Source of the DNA: Haematobia irritans
Lineage: Eukaryota > Arthropoda > Insecta > Diptera > Muscidae
DNA: 64,000 nucleotides
Direction of reading: 5' to 3'
NCBI RefSeq assembly: GCF_050003625.1
Contig: NC_134398.1
Span: forward strand, 92,045,913-92,109,912
Position numbers and translations under genes: made by a program. A model generated the notes under the pieces. That model was given only the letters and a program-made list of their open reading frames with translations. It searched no databases and had not been told where the DNA came from. Shown one piece after another: positions 46,343-58,641 of the stretch (position 1 is the stretch's first letter; the number at the start of each line of letters is the position of its first letter).

Positions 46343-48611
46343 TTTTCAAAAATATTTGTATTTTTCAATATAATCTCCTGAAACTTCAATACACTCAGTC
46401 CAACGCTTTTCTAGCAATTCTCTCCTTTGATTAAAATAGTTTTCTTCAAGGTCTTCAAAATAGTGGTTTACAACTGTAATTGCATCTTCATTTGAGGTAA
46501 AACGCTTGCCAGCAAGGATTTTTTTTAGATTTGGGAACAAGTAAAAGTCACTGGGAGCTAAATCAGGAGAATAATACTTTAATTCGTTGATTATAGCCAT
46601 TGTTAAAACACTCTTGTGCGCTGGTGCGTTGTCTTGATGAAAAATTTTTTTTTTTGTGTTGTAAGCCAGAACGTTTTTCTCGAATTTGTACATTTAATTG
46701 ATCCAAAAGGTTACAATAGTACTCTGAATTTATTGTTTTACCCTTTTGCAGATACACACAGAGAAGATATTGGTTGAAAATCGATTGTTGTAATGAAAAT
46801 TCTGCAATTGGAATGAAATCACATTTGTGTCAATCTATTTACTTTATTTACAACCATTATTTGGTTTCTTCTACCTTTTAGAGCTTATTATTATAGATTG
46901 TTGTTTGAAATACAAGTCAGGTTGTGTGAACTAATTCCCTCTCTCTTGAAAAATTTTGATCGAATTCGATACGCACAACCTACCTTATAAAACCTTCATA
47001 ACCGTCATTTAGTATTCAGCACTTACAATTGATAGTCACAGCCGAATTCCGTTGGAAATATTTTAGATGTCAATATTGTTATTATCAATTATTCAATGTG
47101 GAAGGAAGACGTGTTTTATTTTTAATTTAATATAAGAACCACTGAAAACTGAATATTTTTCAACCGTTTCTAAGCTTATTTAAATCCTCGGTGGACTGTC
47201 TGTCAAATATTTTCACGAACTACTCGCGCAATCGTCAGGATACTCAATGCTACGAGTCAGATAAACAGTGCGCATCAATTGTTTGGGATCAAATGGAGAT
47301 CGAGTTATATAAAGTATAAATCATGCAACGACGTTAAAGGGCCTCTAATGGAAAAATCCATCTCCACGTCTTTACTTTATTTATGAAACCCCAAAGGAAG
47401 TGACCATGTAGAGTAGATTCTTATTGAATTTTTAAAACTCCACACCAATTTTCTAACTTAATTTGTTATGTTTTTAGGCAAGCTATGTTGACCCATTTTT
47501 ATGCTAGTGCTCAGTTTGGACTTCATTTATAAGTACTAATGTAATAAGAGTCTCAGGGATTTAACTCCCATTGCCCGTCAATTTAACAATCCAAGCTGGC
47601 GGGTACTTTTAAAGGTTACAATTTTTGTTAAATTGTTATCAATGTATTGTATTTAGGTATAGTGTGATTTTATGTTCCTTTCTATCTTTAAAAATTTAAA
47701 AATGTAAAATACAATATTTTGAGGAAAAATGTATTTTCAATTCGGTTAAGGTGCTAATAAAGTTGGGTGATACAACCAAATAAGAAGGGAGTAACGACCT
47801 ATTGCATCGTCTAGTACAACTAACTCCATATATGGTATTGGTTGGATTTCCCATAATTCGATTGAGTCGACCGAATTTATCGGGTATCACAACTGCCATC
47901 AGATAGTTGCTGCAACTGCAAAAAGGAGGTTGGCAATAACTTCGGTCATCACAACCAATATGTATTCTCTGTGTAGTTAACCAATAAAACACATTTGAAG
48001 TCCCAAAAACCCGTTGCCATAACTTTACCAGCCGATTGAATTGTTTTTGCCTTCTTTGGGACACTTCCTCCAGCTTCAGTCCATTGTTTGGATTGTTCTT
48101 TTGTCTCTGGAGTATAGTGGTGGATCCATGTCTCATCAGCAGTTATGAAACGACGCTTAAAATCCATTTTATTTCGCTTAAAACGATCGAAACAAGCTTA
48201 AGAAATGTTCATTCTTATGCGTTTTTGATCGACTGTTAACAAATGCGGCACCCATCTTGCAGAAAGCTTTTTCATCTGTAGTTCTTCATGCAAAATTAAA
48301 TGGACTCGATCATTTGAGATGCCCATGATATTAGCAATTTCATGCATTTTTATTCGTCGATCATTTAATACCATATTATGCACTTTGGCTACAATTTCTG
48401 TTGTTGTTGCTGTTTTTGGACGTCCACTACGTGGTTCATCTTCAATGCGTGTACGACCACTTTTAAATTCAGCAACCCAATTTTACTTTACTGTTGCATA
48501 TGAAGGAGCACTTTCACCTAACACATTCACAATATCATTATGAATTTCTTGTCCCGATCAACCTTTTTTATGTAAATATGTAATTACAGCACGCATTTCT
48601 AATTTTTCCAT
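46343..48611 (-). pseudogene. Mariner transposase (DD34D type), broken
   Basis: Begins at the ATG at 48611-48609. The N-terminal helix-turn-helix part includes VHNMVLNDRRIKMHEIANIMGI and the linker WVPHLLTVDQKR. The catalytic residues are visible: first Asp in ITADETWIHHYTPE, second in FHQDNAPAHKS, third in YSPDLAPSDFYLFPNLKK. Lesions: a TGA and a TAA in the first 50 codons, the family E insertion after the LLVNY codons, and a frameshift near 46650 just before the HQDNAPAH block. In its normal role the enzyme would cut and paste the element at TA sites; this copy cannot. Confidence 0.93.
46755..47973. mobile_element. Family E element inside the mariner, TA target duplication
   Basis: CACACAGAGAAGATATTGG at the left and CCAATATGTATTCTCTGTG at the right, with TA at 46753-46754 and 47974-47975. 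The mariner reading frame is restored across the site (LLVNY/YLQKGKTI), which fixes the insertion point. 1219 bp, no transposase recognised. The left end is followed by AACCATTATT-type and CAACC motifs; the interior has a TATAAAA at 46986. Confidence 0.8.
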
Positions 48612-48789
48612 TGTAAAAAAATTGCGGATGCGCTTTTTTGAACACCTGTTTCTATATGAAGGAGTTGCCAGATCGAAACAAAATTTAACATGTGTTCATA
48701 ACAGAGATGAAAGCTTCCAAAACACTTAACTTTTTTCTGTTTATACCGCGCTTTTTGTGCTAGGCTAAGAAGTTTCCGAACTGCCCTCG

Positions 48790-49399
48790 TATATGTGAAA
48801 TTTATGTCATAATGATATTAGAAGAATGATTTTTGGACTATGTCTGAAAATCTCCTATATGTGCGATGAACTATAAGTGAAAACTACTGTACTTCGAATT
48901 GAATAAGTTACATAGAAGGTTCAGAAATTCAAGTTTCAGCGGATTTGCTCTTTACGTACGACACAAAAGAAACTTACTGTTTTGAATTCACTCTTTACAA
49001 AAAAAAAAATCAAAACGAAATGTCAGAAAATTTATGTTTGGAGCAAAGACAATACAGTTTATAAGATGGGAAATTGGCTGCTGAGAACATCAAACCATTG
49101 ACGGCGCTAGGTCCCTACTTGTCGTTTACGCGTTTGGTTCGACACATTAAGAAATTAAGAGTTGGAAATATCTTGGAATAAACGGAAAAATATAATTTTT
49201 AATTTATTGCTCAAAATTTAACACTGTTCAATTCAAAAAATTAAGCTTTTTATTTAAAAAATGCTTTGGTTTGGAGTAGAAACAGTTTTTTCGGGGAGAT
49301 AAACAGATCATCTATGCATTCTACAATCTATGTTTTATATGAGTAGGATGCATATCAATATTCATACTCGCTACATCATGTGTATTTTGTGTTTACCTA
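48790..49399. other. Unassigned segment
   Basis: No gene or known repeat recognised. Confidence 0.45.
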
Positions 49400-50257
49400 C
49401 ACTGTTAGAAAAATATGTTTTTCATATGTTCCGATATAAACAAAATGTGTTTCGGGCACAATTTTAAAACACAATATATTTAAGTGCAAACATGTAATGT
49501 TCCTAAACTAACACTAAATGTTTGGGACATCTATGTTAATATGTTAGAATATATTATGTTTGGGGCATGAATGTTTCATAAAAATCATATGTGTGAATGC
49601 AAACATATATAAATTTACAAATTTCGACTAAACATACATATGTTGTGATATTTTATTCAAAGCGACAGAGAGAGAGAGTATAAAGAAAGAAATAGAGATG
49701 GAAACCGGGAGAGTTGACGAAAGATATCTACACAACACAGCAAAAGAATCAAAAGAGAACAATTTCTGTGAAACCGCTTGTATGTTGTTTCGGAAAACTG
49801 TTTTGTGATAAGGCCAAAAAATTGATATGCTTAAGTCTAAATATTACTTAATTTGAATAAAGAGAATAGACATTCGGAACCAAGAGAATAGACATTTGAA
49901 AAACAAACAGCATATGTTTTCGCCTTGAGAGCACCATTTTATGTATGTGTGGACATGTGTTTTGTCTATCATTTTGGCATTATGGGCAGAGAGAAGTTCA
50001 CCAATGTGGTATCACAATGGACTGAATAGTCTAAGTGAGTCCGATACATCGGGCTGCCACCTAACCTAACCAAACCTAACCTAACCATTATGGCCACAAT
50101 TTTTCTCTTGGTTCGTTAAAAGAAATCAGGGGTCTTCATAAAAATAACGAAAGGGCACTATACTCTTTTTAGAGTTGGGACAGTAAAATGAAATAAGGAA
50201 GAAATAGTGAAAAATATGTTTGGAACATATGTTAAAGAAGCGATTTTTTTGAGGGTG
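49400..50257 (+). mobile_element. Family B' element, short form, with SINE fragment
   Basis: CACTGTTAGAAAAATATG after TA, and GCGATTTTTTTGAGGGTG before TG. SINE fragment S3 lies at 49987-50085. Non-coding. Confidence 0.75.
49987..50085 (+). mobile_element. 5'-truncated SINE (S3) with 8-bp target duplication
   Basis: Only the last 100 bp of the SINE remains (GAGAGAAGTTCACCAATGTGG ... GGGCTGCCAC, then CTAAC repeats with one variant CCAAAC). CATTATGG flanks both sides (49978-49985 and 50086-50093). Truncation at the 5' end is typical of LINE-type retrotransposition. Confidence 0.85.
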
Positions 50258-50258
50258 T

Positions 50259-51586
50259 GGATAAAATATTATTTTTTATTGCAAAAATAACAACTTTGTA
50301 ACAAAAAACTGTTTTTGGTACAAAACTTTAAAATTTGAAAGGAATTCAAAAACTCTAACAAAAGAAGAACGTGGAGTCGAGTAGTAACATACATAAATAA
50401 TTTTATAATATAAACATAAATTTATTTAGGCGTGAACAGTTTTTTACTAGCATTTAACACCATCGGTCTAAAATGCCTTTTATTTTTCATTAATAATTCA
50501 TTTTAAAGAAAATAAACTTTTTAAATTGTTTTAGCTGCAAAACTCGAACTTAATGCCCGCTTTTATATTTGAAGGTGTCCGTCAACTCCTCTTGGACTAC
50601 TTATTAATAAAGAGGAACTAAACTTTGTTTTTATACATTTTACTGTGTAATTTTTCACTATTTCCTCCTTATTTAATTTTACTGTCCCAACTCTAAAAAG
50701 AGAATAGTGGCCTTTCGTTATTTTTATGAAGACCCCTGATTTCTTTTAACGCACCAAGAAAAAAATTGTTCCCATAATGCCAAAATGATAAACAAAACAC
50801 ATATCCATCCACACATACATAAAATGCTGCTCTCAAGGCGAAAACACATGCTTTTTTTCAAATGTCTATTCTCTTGGTTCCGAAAGTCCATTCTCTTTAT
50901 TCAAATTAAATAATATTTAGACTTAAGCATATCAAATTTGTGGCCTTATCATAAAACAGTTTTCCGAAACAACATACAAGCAGTTTCACAAAAATTTCTC
51001 TCTTTGGATTCTTTCGCTGTGTTATGTTGATATCTTTCGTCAACTCTCCCGGTTTCCATCTCTATTTCTTTCTCTATACTCTCTCTGTCGCTTTGGATAA
51101 AATATCACAACATATGTATGTTTAGTCGAAATTTGTAAATTTATATATGTTTGCATTCACACATATGATTTTTATGAAACATTTATGCCCCAAACATAAT
51201 ATATTTTAACATATTAACATACACAGTCTTACACAAGTTTACATACGGTTTAAGAAATTGTATTTTCTTTAATTATTAAAATATAATAAAATATGCATAT
51301 ATATGCTTTAGATTTTGTAAATTAATTTTAAAAACAAAGTATTTGTCCATTTTCAAGAAGATGTTTTTAGTCTGGATTATAAACAACAACAAGAAACATG
51401 TTTAGTTATAAGGTAAAAACCTCAAGGGTATGTAAACTTATGTGAGACTGTGTAGATGTCCCAAACATTTAGTGTTACTTTAGGAACATTACATGTTTGC
51501 ACTTAAATATATTGTGTTTCAAAATTGTGCCCGAAACACACTTTGTTTATATCGGAACATATGAAAAAAATATTTTTCTTAGAGTG
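50259..51586 (-). mobile_element. Family B' left part, inverted
   Basis: Reads as the reverse of 23793-24865, ending TTTTTCTTAGAGTG at 51586. The piece that should follow it continues in the opposite orientation at 51590-52259, so part of the element has been inverted. Element L (51222-51452) is nested in it. Confidence 0.7.
51222..51452. mobile_element. Family L MITE with 26-bp ends, TA target duplication
   Basis: CACAGTCTTACACAAGTTTA at the left and TAAACTTATGTGAGACTGTG at the right (about 26 bp of inverted repeat), TA at 51220-51221 and 51453-51454. The uninterrupted host TTGGGACATCTATGTTAATA is at 49523-49542. The end sequence is of the Tc1/mariner type. Confidence 0.85.
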
Positions 51587-52259
51587 CAAACATCAGTCAA
51601 TTTCGTTGATATTAAGCACTGTTACTGACTATAAATCTTTAATAACCCACATTTCGAAGTTTCATTATAAAAATTTAATATAGTACAAATATAAATGTGT
51701 AAATTACAAACAAAAAACAAAGTGTTCCGTCGGAGCAGGGATTGAACCAACGACACTTTGCATGCAAGGCAGACATGCTAACCACTGCTCCACGTGGCAA
51801 ACAAATGTATGTTTTTGTTAAATAATGTTATGTTTGCATGGGCTCGATAACGATAATTATCTACTGGTGACTATAACAGCTACGTAGCCGAGTGGATAGT
51901 GTGTTGGCTTACAAACTGTATGGTCCTCGGTTCGATTCTCCGTGCAGGCGAAAGGTAAAATTTACAAAAATTATGGAAGTGAATAATTTCTTCAACATTA
52001 TTTGTATTACAGAAAAAGGTGCGAAGAACTAAAAAATTTCGTGGAAGTGAAAATAACGAGTATGTTAGGGAATGAGCACAATCGTCTTTGGGAAAAATTC
52101 TTCCAAACATATAATATTTTTGGGCTCAAAATCTTTCCAAACATATAATATGTTCACATAAAACAAACATATTAATGTTTCGGCAGTATCCAATAATATA
52201 TGTGCTTCCTGCAAAATATGTTTGGAACATATGTTAAAGAAGCGATATTTTTGAGGGTG
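51587..52259 (+). mobile_element. Family B' right part with tRNA-like pair
   Basis: Matches 24868-25566. It contains module I minus (51728-51800) and module II plus (51880-51953) and ends AGCGATATTTTTGAGGGTG before TA. Confidence 0.75.
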
Positions 52260-52599
52260 TAAATCAGATATTCCCAACCCAAAAGCATTATCGATTTCGT
52301 TGTGCCCCCAAATAGTCAACCTAAAACAAAAAAAAATGAAATTATTAACAAAACCAACAGTTTTTTTTATACCCTCCACCATAGGATGGGGGTATATTAA
52401 CTTTGTCATTCCGTTTGTAACACATCGAAATATTGCTCTAAGACCCCATAAAGTATATATATTCTGGGTCGTGGTGAAATTCTGAGTCGATCTAAGCATG
52501 TCCGTCCGTCCGTCCGTCTGTCCGTCTGTCCGTCTAACTCTAACTTCCGAACGAAACAAGCTATCGACTTGAAACTTGGCACAAGTAGTTGTTATTGAT

Positions 52600-53660
52600 G
52601 TAGGTCGGATGGTATTGAAAATCGGCCATATCGGACCACGTTTACGTATAGCCCCCATATAAACCGATCCCCAAATTTGGCTTGGGGAGCCTCCCGGAGC
52701 AGCAAAATTCATCCGATCCGGTTGAAATTTGGTACCTGATGTTAGTATACGGCCTCTAACAACCATACAAAAATTGGTCCATATCGGTCCATAATTATAT
52801 ATAGCTCCCATATAAACCGATCCCCAGATTTGACCTCCGGAGCCTCTTGGAGGAGCAAAATTCATCAGATCCAGTTGAAATTTAGTACGTGGTTTTAGTA
52901 TACGGTCTCTAACACCCATGAAAAAATTGGTCCATGTCGGTCCATAATTATATATAGCCCCCATATAAACCGATCCCCAGATTTGACCTCCGGAGCCTCT
53001 TGGTGGGGAAAAATTCATCCGATCCGGTTGAAATGTGGTACCTGATGTTAGTATACGGTCTCTAACAACCATGCAAAAATTGGTCCATATCGGTCCATAA
53101 TTATATATAGCCCCCATATAAACCGATCCCCAGATTTGACCTCCGGAGCCTCTTGGAGGGGCAAAATTCATCCGATCCTGTTGAAATTTGGTACCTGATG
53201 TTAGTATACGGCCTCTAACAACCATGCAAAAATTGGCCCATATCGGTTCATAATTATATATAGCTCCCATATAAACCGATCCCCAGATTTGAACTCCGGA
53301 GCCTCTTAGAGGAGCAAAATTCGTCCGATCCAATTGAAATTTAGTACGTGATGTTAGTATATAGTCTCTAACAACCATGCAAAAATTGGTCCATATCGGT
53401 TCATAATTATATATAGCTCCCATATAAACCGATCCCCAGATTTGACCTCAGGAGCCTCTTGGAGGAGCGAAATTCATCCGATCCAGTTGAAATTTGGTAC
53501 ATGGTGTTAGTATATGGTATCTAACAACCATGCAAAAATTGGTCCATATCGGTCCATAATTATATATAGCAAAAGTCATCCGATGCGGTTGAAATTTGAT
53601 ACATTTTGTCAATATATGGCCTCTAACAGCCATGTAAAAATTGGTCAATATCGGTCTTTA
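52600..53660 (-). repeat. 153-bp tandem array
   Basis: CCGATCC at 52664, 52817, 52970, 53123, 53276 and 53429 gives an exact 153-bp period. As 153 is 51 codons, the minus strand stays open across the array and yields a spurious 452-codon frame of 51-residue repeats. Confidence 0.93.
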
Positions 53661-53719
53661 GTTATATATAACCGATGACTTATTACACAAAAATTGGTCC
53701 ATATCGCCAAAAATAATCT

Positions 53720-54110
53720 ACCAAAACTTTATTTCCATAGAAAATTTTGTCAAATTTTATTACTATAGAAAGTTGTGTCAAAATTTCATTTCTATAGAAA
53801 GTTCTGTCAAACGTTTATTTCTATAGAAATGTTTGTCAAAATTTTATTTCCATAGAAAGTTTTGTCAAAATTTTATTTTTATAGAAAATTTTGTAAAAAA
53901 TTTATTTCTGTAGAAAATTTTGTCAACATTTTATTTCTATACAAAATTTTGTCAACATTTTACTTCCATAGAAAATTTTGTAAACATTTTATTTCTATAG
54001 AAAATTTTGTCAAGTTTTTACTTCTATAGAAAATTTTGTCAAAATTTTATTTCTATAGAAAATTTTGTCAAGTTTTCATTTCTATAGAAAATTTTGTCAA
54101 ACTATATTAT
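53720..54110 (+). repeat. 29-bp tandem array
   Basis: TTTCTATAGAAAATTTTGTCAA-type unit repeated about 13 times with a 29-bp spacing of CTATAG (for example 53763, 53792, 53821). Each unit contains a short CTATAG palindrome. Confidence 0.92.
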
Positions 54111-54345
54111 ATACGTATTTAATCGGCCTTTTTTTTTGTTTAATATATACCCCGTATGGGCTAACTTACAATTTAGAAGACAGTGTTAAAAAGTTTTACG
54201 ATACCTTGCCATCGGCAAGTGTTATCGCAACCCAAATAATTCGATTGTGGATGACAGCCTTTAGTAGAAGTTCCTACGCAATCCATGGTGGAGGGTACAT
54301 AAGATTCGGCCTGGCCGAACTTACGGCCGTATATACTTGTTTAAT

Positions 54346-54833
54346 TTCAATTCATGTAAAACTATATAGTTATATAAAATAAATAATATAATAATTGAAA
54401 AAAATAGCAAAAGAAATGAATATTACATTTCTACTAAAGAAAAGTTTGCCAACTTGTGTGAAATTTGGCAATTTTTTGATCATTAAGTGCACTCAATAAA
54501 AGATCAACCTTATATGGCACTGTTGCGAATTTAATGTTATTTTACTTCATGGAATTACATTTATTTATTTTATTTCCTCGATTTTGTAATTTGAAGCCAT
54601 GGGCCGATATTGGTTAAATTACAATAAAAACTACTCCAAAATATTGAATACAAATTTATATAAACATTACGACTTAAGACTAAAAATAATAATAATATTT
54701 ATATGTAAAACAAAAGAAAATATTTTGAAAAAATAAGTAAAATAAAAATAATAATAATAAATAAATCACATATTTATGGATTAGCATCAACAATATTACA
54801 TGACAATTATATTAAGCGTCAAGACAAGTAATG
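54346..54833. other. AT-rich segment, no gene seen
   Basis: Very AT-rich with AATAATAAT-like runs; no repeat end or exon is recognised. Confidence 0.45.
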
Positions 54834-55634
54834 CACCCTCAAAAAAAAATCGCTTCTCTAACATATGTTCCAAACATATTTTGCAGGAAGCACATATATT
54901 ATTGGATACCGCCGAAACATTAATATGTTTGTTTTATGTGACCATATTATATGTTTGGAAGCATTTTGAGTCCAAGAATAGTATATGCTTGGAAGAATTC
55001 CCCAAAGAAGATTATGTTCATTCCCTCAAATAATTTTCACTTCCACGAAATTTTTGAGTTCTTCGCATCTTTTTCTGTAATACAAATATGCTGTTTTTTT
55101 TTTTTCAAATGTCTATTCTCTTGGTTCCGAATATCTATTCTCTTTATTCCGAATACTCATTCTACTATTCAAATTAAATAATATTTAGACATAAGCATAC
55201 CAAATTTTTGGACTTATTATAAAACAGTTTTCAGAAACAACATACATTCACAGAAATTGCTCTCATTTCATTCTCTCGCTGTGTTATGTTGATATTTTTT
55301 ATTCAACCCTCCCGGTTTCCATATCTATTTCTTTCTCTATACTAACTCTCTCTCTCTCTCTCTCTGTCGCTCTCTGAATAAAGTATCACAACATATATAT
55401 GTTTACTCGAAATTTGTAAATTTATATATGTTTACATTCACACATATTATTTTTATGAAACATTCATGCCCCAAACATAATATATTCTAACATATTAACA
55501 TATGTGTCCCAAACATTTTGTGTTAGTATAGGAACATTACATGTTTGCACTTAAATATATTGTGTTTAAAAATTGTGCCCGAAACACATTTTGTTTATAT
55601 CGGAACATATGAAAAACATATTTTTCTAACAGTG
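54834..55634 (-). mobile_element. Family B' element, short form, TG target duplication
   Basis: CACCCTCAAAAAAAAATCGC at the left and TTTTTCTAACAGTG at the right, with TG at 54832-54833 and 55635-55636. Very similar to 16852-17643. Confidence 0.78.
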
Positions 55635-55636
55635 TG

Positions 55637-55948
55637 GACACTACTATAAAGTTTGCTGCTGAAAACAAAACAAACCAAGAGGACATGTAATTTCAAAACC
55701 ATACAATTCATATTAACTCTCAATTAGCAAAAAATATGTCAGATAAGCAAAATGAAGAAGTACCTTTTTTCCATATGTAGGACAAAAAACATTGAATGTT
55801 TTCAAGATTAACTTTCAAGGCAATATAAAATATGGTCATGATAAGAACATGCGCTAAATATTCCTTAACAAACCGTGGTAGTACTAAATCTGTATTGTAC
55901 AATTGCCGAAGACAAGCAGTTGTACGTGCGACAACACTGTCAGAACCT
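55637..55948. other. Unassigned segment
   Basis: No gene or repeat recognised. Confidence 0.4.
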
Positions 55949-56997
55949 CACAAAAAATCGTTTCTCTAACATATGTTTCAAACATATTTTGCAGGAAGCA
56001 CATATATTATTGGATACTGCCGTAACATTAATATGTCTGTTTTATGTGAACATATTATATGTTTGGAAGCATTTTGAGCCCAAAAATATTTTATGCTTGG
56101 AAGAATTTTTCCCAAAGACGATTGTGCTCATTGCCTAACATACTCGCAATTTTCACTTCCACGAAATATTTTAGTTCTTGGCACCTTTTTCTGTAATACA
56201 AATAATGTTGAAGAAATTATTCACTTTTATAAATTTTTTAAAATTTACCTTTCGCCTGCACGAAGAATCGAACCGAGGACCATACAGTTTGTAAGCCAAC
56301 ACACTATCCACTGGACTACGTAGCTGTTATAGTCAACAGTAGATAATTATCGTTATAAGTTACATTTATATAGCATAGTTTGCAGCGCCCACACGGACGA
56401 AAAAGGCTGTTTTTCATATGTTTGGGTATAAACATTATATGTTTGGAACTCAAATTTTTAAACACAATATTTTTGAGTGCAAACGTATAATGTTCATAAA
56501 CTAGCATAATATGTTTGGGACATATATGTTAATATGTTAGAACATATTATGTTTGGGACATAAAATGTTTGTAAATATAATATGCTTGGATTCAAACATA
56601 TATTAATTTAGAAATAGCCCATAAACATATATGTGTTTACAAAGAGAGACAAAGTGTATGCTGGAAGTAAAATAATGAAACTAACCAATTGGCGCATTAC
56701 AAATATATATACACAAAGAAAATTTCATTAAATATAGGAAAAATACTATATGTTGTGATATAAGACTTCGCCGAAAATTGTATATGCTTAAGTAAAATAT
56801 TAAAATGAGTATTCGGAGAGAAAATTCATTCGGAACCAAGATAAAATATATTTGAAAAAAAAGAGCATGATTTTTGTTTATCATTTTCGCATTACGGGTT
56901 TCGTCAAAACAAATTGGAACGTAGGACGAGTAAGTCAAAATATTCAAACAAAGGCAATTAAAGGGATCTTCATAAAAACTAACGAAAGGGCACTATA

Positions 56998-57610
56998 CAC
57001 TGAACAAAAAGCATGTCCGGTTCCAAAGATTGTGTCTCCACTTTAACAATTTTGGTATTGATTCCGAACCAAAGAAGCGAAGAATACAAGTAAGGATGCT
57101 TTTAAGACACAATTCTCTTTTAAATGGGGTTTTGTGTACTTGACTCTACGAAGCACATTTCAATTTTTCGCTTTTTCAGCTTTTTTTCATATGCTATAAA
57201 ATGTCCGTTAAAAACAAGACTTCCAGTAGAAATTATGCTATGTTTCAAGTAAAAAATGTCTTTAAAATAAAGTATTGAAAAACATATCCTATTTTTTAAT
57301 GATTTTTGCCTTGTAGTCAAGATGCAAAAATGCAACAAATTTAAAGACAGTTTCATTAATTTTAATGAATTTTTCTGAATTATTAAAGTCAAGTTGACCT
57401 TAGTCCAAAAATTTGTTCTTTCGTGTTATGATACCCATTTTTAAGTCAAATCACTTAATTATAACGACAACACGACTTCATTAAATGTATCGACCTTTGA
57501 ACGTGGAAAAAACTTTATATTAGAGAAATGCGTCTTCTAAGCTAAGCAAAAGTTGTATTCTTATTTTAAGGACATGAACTCGTTGGCCTCACGACAATAT
57601 TTTTTCAGTG
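56998..57610 (+). mobile_element. Family G element
   Basis: CACTGAACAAAAAGCATG at the left after TA (56996-56997), and CACGACAATATTTTTTCAGTG at the right followed by CA. The longest G copy in the window; non-coding. Confidence 0.75.
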
Positions 57611-57718
57611 CACTCTTTTTAGAGTTGTGAAAGTAAAATGAAAACAGGGCGAAACAGTGAAAAATTAAACAGTAAGATCTATAAAAACAAAGATTAGTTC
57701 CTCTTTATTAATGAGTAG

Positions 57719-58641
57719 CATTAGCGTAGCTAGACAATTTTCCTAGGGGGGGCTATAGCCCCCCTAGCTATAAATTAATGGACTCAAGGTAGGGTCATTT
57801 AATGTTTTATTTTATAAAAATAAATAAAAACTCAGGTTTCAGCTTAACTAGACAATTAGTTTATAATAAAGCAACTAAAAGTAGTTCCACATTTTTCCTG
57901 CAAAAAAATTGGGAGTTGTTAAAAGGCACAACTTTAAAAGCAAATTATTTAAAGTATGTCGACAAAATGCAAATTACATTCTAGAAAAATTGCGAAATTT
58001 TGAAAATATTTTAGGTCAAACGTTCCCATTTCACATTATTTATTTGGGAAAATATCACAAAAAATTTTAATTCACACTGAATTCGGATCACACCTTAAAA
58101 ATGATGCAAATTCAGTGCAAGTTGAAATAGTGGGCATCCGTCCTATTAATTTAAATTCATCGTTTCTGCGCCAATGTTGCACCACTTCCGAACACAAAAA
58201 GAACAGTTTTACTATTTTTTGGCGATTTTGTTTGCAGCGTTATTAAGATATTCATTTATGAAAGAATATTTTTAATATCGTTTAATATTTTTTTAAATTA
58301 AATCGACTAAAACCCTGACTAAACAAAATAATAAAGGTAGTTTAATTATTAAACTAAACATAAATTTAGGAACTTAAATCATAAGTTCAACCACAGTTTT
58401 ATTTCATTTCAGACTTCAAACATTCACTTATAATAATTCACTTGTATAAAAAAAACTATATATTGCCATCGGCAACTGCTACCAAGAAAGTCTTTAGCGA
58501 AACTTTGTGCGGTTGTATTGACTTGTTTAATATTATATAAAAACAATGGAAAATCGTAAATAGGTTTTCAAATTCTGGGGGGGGGCTAAAACTTTTCTGG
58601 GGGGTCTAAGCCCCCTCCCCAGAGGCCTTCCTACGCTTATG
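57719..58641. mobile_element. Non-autonomous hAT element with 8-bp target duplication
   Basis: CATTAGCGTAGCTAGACAAT at the left and CTTCCTACGCTTATG at the right form the terminal repeats (CATWAGCGTAG). A perfect ATGAGTAG duplication is at 57711-57718 and 58642-58649, and the uninterrupted relative GAGTAGTCCAAGAGGAG exists reversed near 43436. G/C runs (GGGGGGGCTATAGCCCCCC) next to the ends are common in hAT elements. 923 bp; an open frame of 60 codons (57802-57984) has no recognised domain. Confidence 0.85.

Larger units (their letters stand above)
46293..48789 (-). mobile_element. Mariner element, full length, interrupted by family E
   Basis: CGAGGGCGGTTCGGAAACTT at the left and AAGTTTCCGAACTGCCCTCG at the right (one mismatch), flanked by TA at 46291-46292 and 48790-48791. 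Removing the 1.2 kb insert and its extra TA leaves about 1.28 kb, the normal mariner length. Confidence 0.93.
52364..54345. mobile_element. Element K with 153-bp and 29-bp tandem arrays
   Basis: TATACCCTCCACCATAGG at the left (about 52369) mirrors CCATGGTGGAGGGTACATA (about 54283-54301). A GTCCGTCC-rich stretch at 52500-52535 precedes the arrays. It ends near GGCCGTATATACTTGTTTAAT. No transposase. The layout (inverted ACCCT ends around tandem modules) parallels element D. Confidence 0.7.

Noticed and set aside
46986..47030. TATAAAA plus a downstream initiator-like motif in element E as a promoter
   Set aside because: A single TATA-like string in AT-rich DNA without a following ORF is too weak to call.
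48125..48160. CTCATCAG...GAAACG as a hammerhead
   Set aside because: It lies in the mariner coding region and the two motifs are on incompatible strands and cannot form stems II and III.
52065..53423. A 452-codon minus-strand open frame
   Set aside because: It is the 153-bp tandem array of element K read in a frame that stays open because 153 is divisible by three; the residues are a 51-aa repeat with no domain.
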